Source: a virus. From it: DNA of 53,631 nt. The stretch spans positions 1 to 53,631 of IMG/VR virus record IMGVR_UViG_3300031749_000457. One strand, 5' to 3'. Below the pieces are notes generated by a model, which worked only from the letters and a program-made list of their open reading frames with translations, ran no database searches and was not told the origin of the DNA. Position numbers and translations under genes: made by a program. Shown here piece after piece: positions 7,865 through 15,924 of the stretch; the stretch's first letter is position 1, and every line of letters starts with the position of its first letter.

Positions 7865-10800
7865 TGGGATTGCAAGAAAATTGCAGTTTGCTTACAGAAG
7901 GTAAATCTTACGGTGGGCGTAGAGTCTTTGCCTCTGAGAAGTCAATACTGATGTCTACACTTGTAAGGCTGATAGGAAGTTTGAAGGGAAACCTTGACAG
8001 GAAGATGATTAGAGAAGCTGAGGATTCATACAAGGCTTTAAAGGAAGAGTTCAGAGAGGCAATGTTTGGAATACTGTCTGCTTATCAAAATGGCCAGATA
8101 ACAGATGAAGTTCTTGAGCAGATGTGGAGAGGAGAGATAAAGGACGCTTGGGAAAAGGCATATATGTATGGTGTTAGGTCGGTAGGAAATCCATTTGGAA
8201 TCTGGGAAGAAGATAAGAGCTGGATAGCTGGGGCTGAGAGGGAGGAGTTTGGTTATCTCGGGAAATTTGTGGAGGACATAAAGAATAACGAATTGGTGAT
8301 GAGCCTTGAGGACAGGCTCGATATGTATATTGAGACGCTTGATGGAGTGTTTTATCACGGGAAGGTTGATGGGTCGCCTGAGTTTGTAAAGATTCACTGG
8401 ATACTGAGGGAAGCAAAGCACTGCCCAACATGTATTAGATTGGCAGCAGGAAGTCCTTATACAAAGAAGACCCTGCCATGTGTGCCGAAAGATGGAACGA
8501 GTGAATGTATGGTCTCAAAATTTACAAGCATATATACAGATAAAGGGTGGCTACCAATTTATAAGGTTAAGGTTGGCGACTTAGTCCTAACTCATAGAGG
8601 ACGTTTTAGGCGTGTCATTGGAACTTTGAATAATATCCCATTCAAAGATAGACGAGTTACCAAAGATGTTGTTATTGTATTTGTAAAAGTTGATGGTCGC
8701 AAAAGAGAAGTTAGTATCCCTGTAACAGAAGACCATGAATTCTTTATGGCTGATGGAACATGGAAAAAGGCTCATTTGCTGAAACCTGGAGATTGCGTTT
8801 CTATTCTTGGTAAGACGTGTAAATCTTGTGGCAAAACTTTTCCATTTCTTTATAGATGTAAAAAAATAGGAGAAAAAGAATATTGTTCAGCTTGTTGTAA
8901 TGTTCCTGCCAATAGAAAGGTAAAAGAGCTTGTAGCTTCCGGAGCTTTTTCCCCTCAACATAATCGTGGTAAAAAGCTGGAGGATATATTTGGGAAAGAA
9001 AAAGCAGAAGAAATACGAAAGAAGCTTATTGGAAAAAAGGCGTGGAATAAGGGAATTCCATTTGAAGAATTATATGGTGAAAAGGCTATTATCTTGAAAC
9101 AAAAATTTAGTAGTTTGTATAAAGGGCGTAGCCTTGAAGAAAGATTTGGGCAAAAAGCGTTAGAAATAAAAGAAAAGATATCTGGGGCGTCTAAGAATAT
9201 TCCGAGAGAGAAATTATTCGGAGGCATTGAAAATGCTATTAGATTAACAATTGAACGTAATAAAAGTATGAGAGGGAAGAAATATGAGGAACTATATGGA
9301 GAGGAAAGGGCTGCTGAAATTAAAAAGAAGATGATATCTGTTATTTTAAAACAAGGAGTTATAAAAAGGTCTTCTTTGGAGTATTTAATGGAGGGAATTC
9401 TTAATAAACTTCAAATTGATTATAAATGCCAAGAGCAGATAGGTCCTTATGTTGTTGATTTTGTTCTCCCTGAATATGGAATTGTAATAGAATGTGATGG
9501 AGAGTATTGGCATAATAAACCAGGGGTAAAAGAAAAAGACCTTCGTAAAGATGAATATATTAAATCATGCGGGTTTGATGTTATTCGTTTTGGAGAGCGT
9601 GAGATAAGAAATGATATTCAGAGTTGTTATGAAAGACTTGAACGGTTAGTTTCAAATCATGATGGAAGGTTTTTGACTATCCCTGCTGAGGTTGTTCGTA
9701 TAAAAAGAAGAAAACCAATCCGTGGTTCTGTTAAGTATGACCTTACAGTTGAGGAAGACCATAGTTATGTAGCAAAAGGCTTTGTTGTTCACAATTGTCT
9801 TTCCGCCTGCAAGTGTGAGCTTCGTTTTGAATACGCAGATGAGAAGCCAGCGCCTGAAGAGTTTGTGATTAAAGGGCCAAAGGAGCCGTATGTTCCGAAA
9901 GGTTATAGGCTACCAACGGATAAAGAGGCAGATAAATTGGGGGCAATGTATGCTGAGATTGAAAGGCTCCGTGGGTTGATAAATGTAACCAGTGGTGATG
10001 TTAAGAAAGAATTGATTCGACAGCGAAGGGATATTAATGCAGAGATGATTGATTTTATGGAGAGGCACAGGATTTATTGGACGCCTGGGAGTCAGGTTCA
10101 GAAGGTAAAGTTTATTGAGTCGATTGTTGATGAAGTGGAAAAAGAATTTTTACTTGAGGGAGGCCCGGGTTCTGGCCACTGGGGACATAAGGGTAGACCG
10201 GGGATAAGAGGAGGTTCTTTACCGAGTAGTGCTGGTCTTTCTTTAAGCATAGATTATAAAGCGCATATGATTTCTGCTGCAAAAGATTTGAGTAAGTTAT
10301 CTGCTAATGAAAGGTTGGATATTGCAGAGAAAGCTTCTTCTTGGACTCTACGTAGGCTTATTAATGATCCAAAAGATAATATAAGAGCTGTTGTTGCCAA
10401 GAGAATTAAACAAGAAGGTTTAAGATTAATGGTAAATGATGAAAGTGAAGAAGTTAGGGAAATTGTAGCAGCAAGATTAAAAGACTCGAAGTTATTAGAT
10501 AAAATGTCTTCAGATAAAGATCCCTTCGTTAGAGTTGCTGTAGCGAAAAATAAGAATACGAGTCAAGAAACATTAATGAAGTTAATCAATGATAGAAAGG
10601 AAAAAGTTAGGTCTGAAGTTGCTAAAAATTTAGATATTGGAAATTTATCATTAATGATAAAAGACGAGAGTCAAGCAGTAAGAATGGAAGTTGCGAAGAG
10701 AATAGACATGCCTGGATTGTATAAGATGATGCGTGACGAATCTATTTATATCAGGGAAATTGTTGTTAATAGATTAGATTATGAGGGTTTAAAGAAGTTT

Positions 10801-11640
10801 TTAACTAAAGAAAAAGGAGAAGACTTAAGGAAAGTAGCTGAATTAAGAATTAATAGAATAGAGGATTTGACGACTGAATATATAAAAGGGGCAAGAGATT
10901 TTTTAGATGGTAAAACTGATAAGTTGCCACCACTATCAAAAAATGCAGTCGATAAAGTTAAAAGTGATAGTGAATACAGTTCGAGAATGTTTGATGAGGT
11001 TTTCAATGGGACCAAATATGAGGAAATTCACAGACTTTTAAGAGGGCAATGGCTTAGTGATGCGAATAGTAGTGGTGCGGCTATTTTAAGAGATTCTATT
11101 AAAAGGCAGTTTGGTGGAGAGGTATATCATCACGATGATATAAAAGATTTTAATAAAGAAGTTAGGAAATTTTATAAAAGTTTAGGTTTGGGCAGAAAAG
11201 ATGTGGATAAATATGTGAAAACAGTTTATGCGATAACTCAACAGCAGTTGAATGCAGTATTCCCAAATACTGATACTATTGAGCTTTACAGAGGGACTAC
11301 TAATAGTGAGGTGAAAAAAGTTAGTGGTGAGTTTATTGCGAGGCAAAATTGTTTGTCTTCTTGGACTTTTGAAAAAAATGTTGCCTTTAATTTTGCTGCT
11401 AAAGAGAGGGGTGTTGTTGTGAGTGCTACATATAACAAAAAGGATATTTTTTGCACTCATTTACTGTATCATTATGGGGTTGAGAATGAAGCTATGGTAA
11501 TAGCTAAAGGAGGGAAAAAAGTTAAAGTTATTAAAGGCGAATATTTGGTAAAAGAATCAGAAAAGGTTTTACCGATTATTATAATTGACAAGACAGACCT
11601 TGATGGTAATTGGATAAAAAAGGTTAGGGAAGAAAAATAA
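7861..11640 (+). CDS. minor head protein with intein, HEAT-like repeats and C-terminal ADP-ribosyltransferase
   Basis: 1259-aa precursor with a clear domain order. Residues 1-215 plus 646-760 are an SPP1 gp7/Mu gpF-type head morphogenesis protein, with zinc-like cysteines HCPTC (C188, C191), LPCVPKDG and CLSACKC. The intein is residues 216-645. The tag FLLE-GGPGSGHWGHKGRPG is at about 763-790. Residues about 805-1000 are five or six short helical repeats of the HEAT/LRV kind (D-x-x-E-x-VR-x-x-VA-x-R). Residues about 1080-1259 are an ADP-ribosyltransferase of the R-S-E class: LYRG (R1144), LSSWT (S1166-S1167), and E1208-N-E1210, an ExE motif typical of arginine-specific enzymes. Cleavage at the tag would free the repeat-ART part inside the head, comparable to T4 Alt. 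ATG start at 7861; ATG at 7864 also possible. Confidence 0.85.
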   Translation: MMGLQENCSLLTEGKSYGGRRVFASEKSILMSTLVRLIGSLKGNLDRKMIREAEDSYKALKEEFREAMFGILSAYQNGQITDEVLEQMWRGEIKDAWEKAYMYGVRSVGNPFGIWEEDKSWIAGAEREEFGYLGKFVEDIKNNELVMSLEDRLDMYIETLDGVFYHGKVDGSPEFVKIHWILREAKHCPTCIRLAAGSPYTKKTLPCVPKDGTSECMVSKFTSIYTDKGWLPIYKVKVGDLVLTHRGRFRRVIGTLNNIPFKDRRVTKDVVIVFVKVDGRKREVSIPVTEDHEFFMADGTWKKAHLLKPGDCVSILGKTCKSCGKTFPFLYRCKKIGEKEYCSACCNVPANRKVKELVASGAFSPQHNRGKKLEDIFGKEKAEEIRKKLIGKKAWNKGIPFEELYGEKAIILKQKFSSLYKGRSLEERFGQKALEIKEKISGASKNIPREKLFGGIENAIRLTIERNKSMRGKKYEELYGEERAAEIKKKMISVILKQGVIKRSSLEYLMEGILNKLQIDYKCQEQIGPYVVDFVLPEYGIVIECDGEYWHNKPGVKEKDLRKDEYIKSCGFDVIRFGEREIRNDIQSCYERLERLVSNHDGRFLTIPAEVVRIKRRKPIRGSVKYDLTVEEDHSYVAKGFVVHNCLSACKCELRFEYADEKPAPEEFVIKGPKEPYVPKGYRLPTDKEADKLGAMYAEIERLRGLINVTSGDVKKELIRQRRDINAEMIDFMERHRIYWTPGSQVQKVKFIESIVDEVEKEFLLEGGPGSGHWGHKGRPGIRGGSLPSSAGLSLSIDYKAHMISAAKDLSKLSANERLDIAEKASSWTLRRLINDPKDNIRAVVAKRIKQEGLRLMVNDESEEVREIVAARLKDSKLLDKMSSDKDPFVRVAVAKNKNTSQETLMKLINDRKEKVRSEVAKNLDIGNLSLMIKDESQAVRMEVAKRIDMPGLYKMMRDESIYIREIVVNRLDYEGLKKFLTKEKGEDLRKVAELRINRIEDLTTEYIKGARDFLDGKTDKLPPLSKNAVDKVKSDSEYSSRMFDEVFNGTKYEEIHRLLRGQWLSDANSSGAAILRDSIKRQFGGEVYHHDDIKDFNKEVRKFYKSLGLGRKDVDKYVKTVYAITQQQLNAVFPNTDTIELYRGTTNSEVKKVSGEFIARQNCLSSWTFEKNVAFNFAAKERGVVVSATYNKKDIFCTHLLYHYGVENEAMVIAKGGKKVKVIKGEYLVKESEKVLPIIIIDKTDLDGNWIKKVREEK
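8506..9795 (+). mobile_element. intein with Vsr-like (DUF559-type) homing endonuclease and NUMOD-like repeats
   Basis: 430-residue intein, Cys216 to Asn645 of the minor head precursor, with Cys646 as the +1 nucleophile. It starts CMVSKFTSIYTDKGWLPI; block B is VTEDHEFF and the end is KGFVVHN. The insert is not LAGLIDADG. It has a four-cysteine ribbon (CKSCGKTF, then CSACC), a series of KLEDIFGKEKAEEIRKK-like repeats resembling NUMOD3 DNA-contact motifs, and a Vsr/DUF559-type nuclease: VVDFVLPEYGIVIECDGEYWH (D533, E544, D546, H551). Arg codons CGT/CGC are frequent here but rare in the surrounding phage genes, a sign of recent arrival. Vsr-like homing enzymes are known from split inteins and introns of phages. 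Confidence 0.88.
10147..10225 (+). repeat. tag module copy 2, internal to the minor head protein
   Basis: Encodes FLLE followed by GGPGSGHWGHKGRPG and GGSLP at about residues 763-788, separating the structural head domain from the repeat-ART region. L-L-E precedes the first Gly. Confidence 0.85.
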
Positions 11641-11657
11641 ATGAAGATTAGGTTTTT

Positions 11658-11785
11658 ATGCTCACTAACTACACAATTGTAAAAGATATATCCTCTGAGG
11701 TGCTAACTGCGTTATTTGAAGGCGGTCCTGGCAGTGGTCACTGGGGTCATTCGGGAAGGCCTGGTTATGTTGGCGGTTCACTTCC
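11658..11785 (+). repeat. tag module copy 3
   Basis: Encodes a diverged leader (IVKDISSEVLTALFE) followed by GGPGSGHWGHSGRPG and GGSLPG. L-F-E precedes the first Gly. Confidence 0.85.
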
Positions 11786-12539
11786 AGGTGGCGTTTTGCC
11801 AGATGGAATTGTTGCCGGAACGAAAGAAGGTAAGGAATGGGTTAAGGCGAACCAAGATAGGTATAACAGTGACAGGGAATTTAGAATATTAGTTGACACT
11901 GTTACTTTATTTACGCAAGGTGTTTATGATAAATTGAGAGCTGCGTCACGCTATGCAGATGAAGGGGAAGAAGGAGTTAAGGCAGAAGGATTTATCGATA
12001 CTGAATGGCTGGATGATAAGCTTGGAAGTGCAGCTTTTCCGCTTTTAAAGATTAAAAATTTTTTTGAAGGGCAGGATGCGAAAAACTCAGATGTTTGTTC
12101 TATTAAGGAAGCTGGGAGAGTATTAAATGAGGCAGTGGATAATTCACCAAAAAGAGAAATTTTGTATCGTGGTGTTTCAGGTTTTTTAGGTAGAAAAACT
12201 ATTGATTCTGTAATAGCGCTTAAGGAGGGAGATGTTTTTAGTATTGTTGGAGTTTCGAGTTTTACTGATAATAGAGATGTTGGAGAAATGTTTATGAGGG
12301 GGAAGGTTCCAGGGATTAAAAAACCAAGTAAACCTCCGCCCATTCAAATTTTATTCATAGCCAAGGGAGCGCCTGGGCTTTCGGTTTCTGCACTGAGTCC
12401 TTATAAGCAAAGTGAGTTTTTGTCGAGGGGAACTTTTAAGGTAGTTGGCAAGAGAGAAAAGGTTGTTCGGGTTTCAAGAGGGAGTTATCGTGAAATCACA
12501 GTTGAGATGGAGTATATTGGGAAGGTTAGTGAAGGTTAA
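11658..12539 (+). CDS. tagged ADP-ribosyltransferase, Q-x-E type
   Basis: 293 aa. Leader MLTNYTIVKDISSEVLTALFE (21 residues) followed by GGPGSGHWGHSGRPG and GGSLPGG. The C-terminal two-thirds is a mono-ADP-ribosyltransferase with the R-S-E signature: LYRG (R171), GVSSFT (S200-S201) and Q251-S-E253, then FLSRGTFKVVG. This fits the ADP-ribosyltransferase exoenzyme family, which moves ADP-ribose from NAD+ onto protein side chains. The QxE motif is associated with Asn/Gln-directed (C3-like) enzymes, whereas the neighbouring ART has ExE, so the two may modify different residues. By analogy with T4 Alt it may be injected to reprogram host proteins; that role is inferred. Confidence 0.82.
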   Translation: MLTNYTIVKDISSEVLTALFEGGPGSGHWGHSGRPGYVGGSLPGGVLPDGIVAGTKEGKEWVKANQDRYNSDREFRILVDTVTLFTQGVYDKLRAASRYADEGEEGVKAEGFIDTEWLDDKLGSAAFPLLKIKNFFEGQDAKNSDVCSIKEAGRVLNEAVDNSPKREILYRGVSGFLGRKTIDSVIALKEGDVFSIVGVSSFTDNRDVGEMFMRGKVPGIKKPSKPPPIQILFIAKGAPGLSVSALSPYKQSEFLSRGTFKVVGKREKVVRVSRGSYREITVEMEYIGKVSEG

Positions 12540-12540
12540 A

Positions 12541-12744
12541 ATGGGGAAAAAATACAAAAAGAAAAAAGAAGAAGATTGGGTTACTGAATTGTTTAAAGAA
12601 CCCATTTCTGGGCTTTTAAAGAAGAAAAGCCGTTTGCCAGAAGGTAATTTTAATGAAGGCGTATTAGATTATACTGATGGTTCTGTTGAATTAAAGGATT
12701 TAGATAAATTGATAAAGAGTATTGTTTCAAAAGCTTTGGGATAG
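12541..12744 (+). CDS. 67-aa lysine-rich mini-protein after the second ART
   Basis: ATG directly after the ART stop. The product starts MGKKYKKKKEEDW, is very basic at its N-terminus and becomes acidic (VELKDLDKLI). The longer in-frame reading upstream would overlap the ART gene by 95 bp and is less likely. No domain recognised. Possible DNA-associated internal head protein or partner of the ART; undecided. Confidence 0.55.
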   Translation: MGKKYKKKKEEDWVTELFKEPISGLLKKKSRLPEGNFNEGVLDYTDGSVELKDLDKLIKSIVSKALG

Positions 12745-12748
12745 GTTG

Positions 12749-12880
12749 ATGAATTTACAGAGCTATACACTGATAAAAGATATCTCCTCTGAAGTTTTGA
12801 CTATGCTATTTGAAGGCGGTCCTGGTAGTGGTAATTGGGGGCATAAGGGAAGGCCGGGTATGAGAGGAGGAAGCCTTCCT
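12749..12880 (+). repeat. tag module copy 4
   Basis: Positions 12747-12804 are identical at nucleotide level to 5337-5394 over 58 bp. Divergence then begins within the GGPGSG block. One His of the motif is Asn here (GNWGH). Confidence 0.9.
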
Positions 12881-13084
12881 ACAAAGGGCACCTCTATTAT
12901 GAAATCTCTTATTAAAAGTGAAAAAGGAGGAATAAGGATACCAAAAGTCAGCAGTAAGTTATGGAGAGCAGCGAGGACGGCGAGAAATATTGAGGTCGTG
13001 GCTTCTGGAAGTCCGATGAAAATGCTAAAGAGGGCAATAAATATACTTCTCGGAAGGTCAATTGTTAGCAGAATTTACAGATGA
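12749..13084 (+). CDS. tagged small basic protein, candidate internal head protein
   Basis: 111 aa. The first 22 residues (MNLQSYTLIKDISSEVL to LFE) differ from those of the GNAT protein at a single residue, followed by GGPGSGNWGHKGRPG and GGSLP. The remaining ~67 residues are rich in Lys/Arg (KLWRAARTARN, KRAINILLGRS) with no known fold. A short basic body behind a leader and protease-like site is what T4 internal proteins (IPI-IPIII) look like, so it is a good candidate for a DNA-associated packaged protein. An upstream start at 12722 is possible, but ATG 12749 matches copy 1. Confidence 0.68.
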   Translation: MNLQSYTLIKDISSEVLTMLFEGGPGSGNWGHKGRPGMRGGSLPTKGTSIMKSLIKSEKGGIRIPKVSSKLWRAARTARNIEVVASGSPMKMLKRAINILLGRSIVSRIYR

Positions 13085-13097
13085 TGAGGAGGAGAGA

Positions 13098-13298
13098 ATG
13101 ACACAGCAGGTAAAAAGACCCGTAAATAAGGAGTTGAGGTTAAAGAATGCGATTAAGGTTTTGGAGGATGCTGTAAAAGGTGGGTTTCAGGGTAATATAA
13201 CTTTCCCAATAAGGGATGGAGAAGTTGGAATGGCAAAGCTTGAACAGTTTGTGGATTTAGAGAGCCAGTTCCAGCTTCTTGTAGAGAAAGGAACCTGA
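13098..13298 (+). CDS. 66-aa hypothetical protein
   Basis: ATG 13098 has an excellent GAGGAGGAGAG ribosome site; earlier in-frame starts lack one. MTQQVKRPVNKELRLKNAI start, then a mixed alpha/beta sequence with no recognised domain. It ends 1 bp before the next gene. It may be a small structural or assembly protein. Confidence 0.6.
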   Translation: MTQQVKRPVNKELRLKNAIKVLEDAVKGGFQGNITFPIRDGEVGMAKLEQFVDLESQFQLLVEKGT

Positions 13299-13299
13299 T

Positions 13300-14988
13300 A
13301 TGCCTTATCCAAATTTTCATGCGGCAAGGGTTAGAGACCCTGATGAGTTTATAGAGGGGACGTTCAGAAATGTGAAGATAAGGCCTGGGGTAAATCTAAT
13401 AGCAGGCAAACTGAAGAAGGATGGGAAAGATGGTCCGATGACGGCGCAGTCGTATCATTTTGATAAGTCAAAGTTTACAGTGGACCAAGCCAAGAAGTGG
13501 TTAAGGAAGCACAAGATTAAGACGATACTTTTTGAACCTGCCGAGGAAAAAGAAGTTGAGGAGATGAGTCAGATTGCGAAGGAAATTTATGACGAGCTCT
13601 GCAAAACACCTGGATTGAAGAAAAGAAGTAAGGGCAAGGGTAGGGGGCTTGCTCGTGGGAAAGGAAGAGGACCACTCGGTATCCCATTTGGAGAGGTTAC
13701 GACGACAGCGAATATTGCACCTAATTTTCAGTTTGGTGGTTTTGGAATTGTGAAGAGGAAAAAGAAGAAGGAGATAACAGACCAAAAAGTTATTGCCGTT
13801 TCTTCTCCAGATAGTATGTTTGCTCTTAAGGGAAGTTATGAAGAGCTGGGGGAAAAGATAAGAAGAGCCTTAATTGATAACGACAATTTTGGAAAGTTTC
13901 CAGAGATATTGTTTACTTTTCCAAAGAAGGTCTTTATTAGGCTTGGAGGCCCTGAAGGAGAAAAGTATTTTGAAGTTGAATACAGCCTTGAAGGCGATGA
14001 GGTAAGGCTCGGTGCATCGAGGGAGATTGAGAGGCAGGTTAAGTTCGTGGTTAAGGAGATGGCAGAGGAAGTTAAGGCTTCACTTCTTGGTAGGCTTGAT
14101 GAGAAGAAGTGGAGCAAGGCTTTTATGAATGAGCTTCCTGATTCTTCATTTGCTTATATAGAGCCAGGGGGAGAGAAGGATGAGGAAGGGAAGACGTATC
14201 CAAGATATTTAAGGCATTTCCCTGTAAAGGATAAGGAAGGGAACTGGGACAGAGCACACCTGATAAACGCACTGGCACGGTTGAAGCAGATAGACAAAAA
14301 GACTTCTCCTTGGCTAACGGATGAAGCGAGAAAGAAGATTTTATCAGTGATAAAGGCTGGGTATAAGGCTTTAGAGATGGAATGGCCTGAAGATTTAGAG
14401 GAAATGTTGGGAACAGAGAAAGGAGTGTTTATTAGCAGACTTGCTGAGGAAGTCCTTAGTGATATTTTTGAAGGAGGTCCCGGCAGTGGTCATTGGGGTC
14501 ATGCGGGAAGATCAGGGATGAGGGGAGGTTCAGCTCCAGGAGGTGGGGTTGCTTTCAGGGTTAAAGGTGGATTGCCGAAGTCGCTTGGAGCTGCGGCTCT
14601 GGTAGATTTTGGAAAATACTACACCTCCTCTGGTGGTCTGAAGATTAACGAGTATAAGCAGTTAAGCGATGATATGAAGATGTCTGTCCTTAAGCACGGG
14701 GTTGAGTCTTATAAGGAGCAGTATATCCCAAAGGCACAGCAGGGTGGATTATCAAAAGAAGCAATGGAGTTGAATAAGAAGATTGGAGCGCTTGAAGGTA
14801 TGAGGAGGTCAGCTCTTAAAAAGGCCGAAGGGCTAAGCGGTAAGGAACAAAGGGCAGCATATCATATTGCGGTAAGTTTACAGGAAAGGGCAATGAGGTT
14901 AGCTGGTGAAATGAGGGCAAAGGCTTCTGAGGTTGTTGCTGGGACCGCAGCTACTGTTAGGGCTGCAGAGGCACAGCCAAGAGCTTAG
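13300..14988 (+). CDS. multidomain head protein with DUF6582-like segment and tagged C-terminal part
   Basis: 562 aa. The N-terminal segment (MPYPNFHAARVRDPDEF, then FTVDQAKKWLRKHKI) matches a domain often found on phage prohead-associated proteins. A middle stretch (GGPEGEKYFEVEYSLEGDEV) is strand-rich. The stretch around LPDSSFAYIEPGG, DRAHLINALARLKQ and DEARKKILSVIKAG resembles DUF6582. At residues 385-391 a helix ends DIFE, followed by GGPGSGHWGHAGRSG and GGSAPGG, then ~150 mostly helical residues with an Ala-rich C-terminus. Cleavage after E391 would release that C-terminal domain. Exact function unknown; a head-assembly or internal role fits the location. Confidence 0.65.
   Translation: MPYPNFHAARVRDPDEFIEGTFRNVKIRPGVNLIAGKLKKDGKDGPMTAQSYHFDKSKFTVDQAKKWLRKHKIKTILFEPAEEKEVEEMSQIAKEIYDELCKTPGLKKRSKGKGRGLARGKGRGPLGIPFGEVTTTANIAPNFQFGGFGIVKRKKKKEITDQKVIAVSSPDSMFALKGSYEELGEKIRRALIDNDNFGKFPEILFTFPKKVFIRLGGPEGEKYFEVEYSLEGDEVRLGASREIERQVKFVVKEMAEEVKASLLGRLDEKKWSKAFMNELPDSSFAYIEPGGEKDEEGKTYPRYLRHFPVKDKEGNWDRAHLINALARLKQIDKKTSPWLTDEARKKILSVIKAGYKALEMEWPEDLEEMLGTEKGVFISRLAEEVLSDIFEGGPGSGHWGHAGRSGMRGGSAPGGGVAFRVKGGLPKSLGAAALVDFGKYYTSSGGLKINEYKQLSDDMKMSVLKHGVESYKEQYIPKAQQGGLSKEAMELNKKIGALEGMRRSALKKAEGLSGKEQRAAYHIAVSLQERAMRLAGEMRAKASEVVAGTAATVRAAEAQPRA
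14421..14537 (+). repeat. tag module copy 5, internal
   Basis: Encodes ISRLAEEVLSDIFE followed by GGPGSGHWGHAGRSG and GGSAPG. I-F-E precedes the first Gly. The leader is more diverged than in copies 1, 3 and 4. Confidence 0.82.
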
Positions 14989-14999
14989 GAGGGTAAAAA

Positions 15000-15122
15000 A
15001 TGAGCATACTTGATGATATTGTGAATTTGATAAAGAGGTCAAATGAGTTTTCAGATGAGGAAAAGAAAGAACTTATAGGAATATGTGAGGATGCTTATAA
15101 CATGGAGATGGAGACAGAGTAA
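15000..15122 (+). CDS. 40-aa acidic mini-protein
   Basis: ATG 15000 with GGAGGG a few bases upstream. [19 protein letters not shown] start and MEMETE end; acidic and helical, unrecognised. It lies between the tagged multidomain protein and the endolysin. Confidence 0.5.
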   Translation: MSILDDIVNLIKRSNEFSDEEKKELIGICEDAYNMEMETE

Positions 15123-15124
15123 AA

Positions 15125-15553
15125 ATGGACTGGTTGTATATAATGATTCATCACAGTTTAACTAAGGACGGTCAAACTGTATCGTGGCAGGCAATAAGAA
15201 GGTATCACACAAAAGAGCTTGGATGGCTGGATATTGGGTATAACTGGGGGGTAGAGCTGGTTAATTCTGAGTATGAGATTTTGGTTGGAAGGCCTTTTGA
15301 TATGCCAGGTGCGCATTGCAAGGAGGCGGAGATGAACAGCAAGGCTCTGTCCATTTGCTTTGTGGGAAACTTCGACGAGGAAGAAGTCCCGCAGGCAATG
15401 TGGGACAAGGGAGTGAGGTTTGTTAAGTCGCTTGTAAGGGTATTCAATATTCCAGTAAGGAATATAGTTGGGCACAGAGATTTCGCTGCTTATAAAACTT
15501 GCCCTGGCAGACTATTTTCAATAGAGAAGTTCAGGATGGAGGTAGCTTTATGA
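15125..15553 (+). CDS. endolysin, N-acetylmuramoyl-L-alanine amidase (Amidase_2)
   Basis: 142-aa T7 lysozyme-like amidase that cuts the bond between muramic acid and the stem peptide. Zinc ligands are visible: MIHHS (H9), a His in GAHC, and the terminal GHRDF to CPG pair. GYNWGVEL and [11 protein letters not shown] are typical of the fold. No signal peptide, so it needs a holin or pinholin from the neighbouring membrane genes. Length is that of a single-domain amidase, without a cell-wall binding domain, as usual for diderm hosts. Its stop overlaps the next ATG. Confidence 0.9.
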   Translation: MDWLYIMIHHSLTKDGQTVSWQAIRRYHTKELGWLDIGYNWGVELVNSEYEILVGRPFDMPGAHCKEAEMNSKALSICFVGNFDEEEVPQAMWDKGVRFVKSLVRVFNIPVRNIVGHRDFAAYKTCPGRLFSIEKFRMEVAL

Positions 15554-15924
15554 GGAAGATTGTTTTTATTTTGATGGTTTTGGCTTCTTTATTCATGCCA
15601 GTTTTTGTATTTGGCGAGACAATTGCCTGGGAAAACCCAACTGAATATGTTGATGGGACTCCGCTTTCTGAGCAGGAAAGGGGGCAGTTAAGGACACACC
15701 TGTATTGGTCTTTATCGAGCGGTGGACCGTGGACAGAGTTTGCAGTTGTTGGGAATGGTGCGAACAGCTGGACTGGGAAGCTTCCAGCTTCGAAAGGTGC
15801 GGTTGCCTACTATACGGCGAAGTCTGAACTAAATAGCTTGCTTTCGGACTATGCAGAAGTGGTTAGCTATACAGTCCCTTTCGTTCCGACGAAGAAACCG
15901 GGTGGCCTGACTATATCGCCGTAG
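15550..15924 (+). CDS. secreted small protein, Fn3/Ig-like
   Basis: 124 aa from ATG 15550 (ATGA overlap with the amidase stop). N-terminal signal peptide [22 protein letters not shown] with likely cleavage after FG/ET. The mature ~100 residues have the pattern of a fibronectin-type-III-like beta domain ([36 protein letters not shown]). A periplasmic protein in a lysis cassette; a role in lysis or in superinfection or surface functions is possible but unproven. Confidence 0.65.
   Translation: MRKIVFILMVLASLFMPVFVFGETIAWENPTEYVDGTPLSEQERGQLRTHLYWSLSSGGPWTEFAVVGNGANSWTGKLPASKGAVAYYTAKSELNSLLSDYAEVVSYTVPFVPTKKPGGLTISP

Noticed and set aside
12445-12540. Longer start for the lysine-rich mini-protein
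   Set aside because: It would overlap the ART gene by 95 bp with no ribosome site; ATG 12541 directly after the ART stop is simpler.
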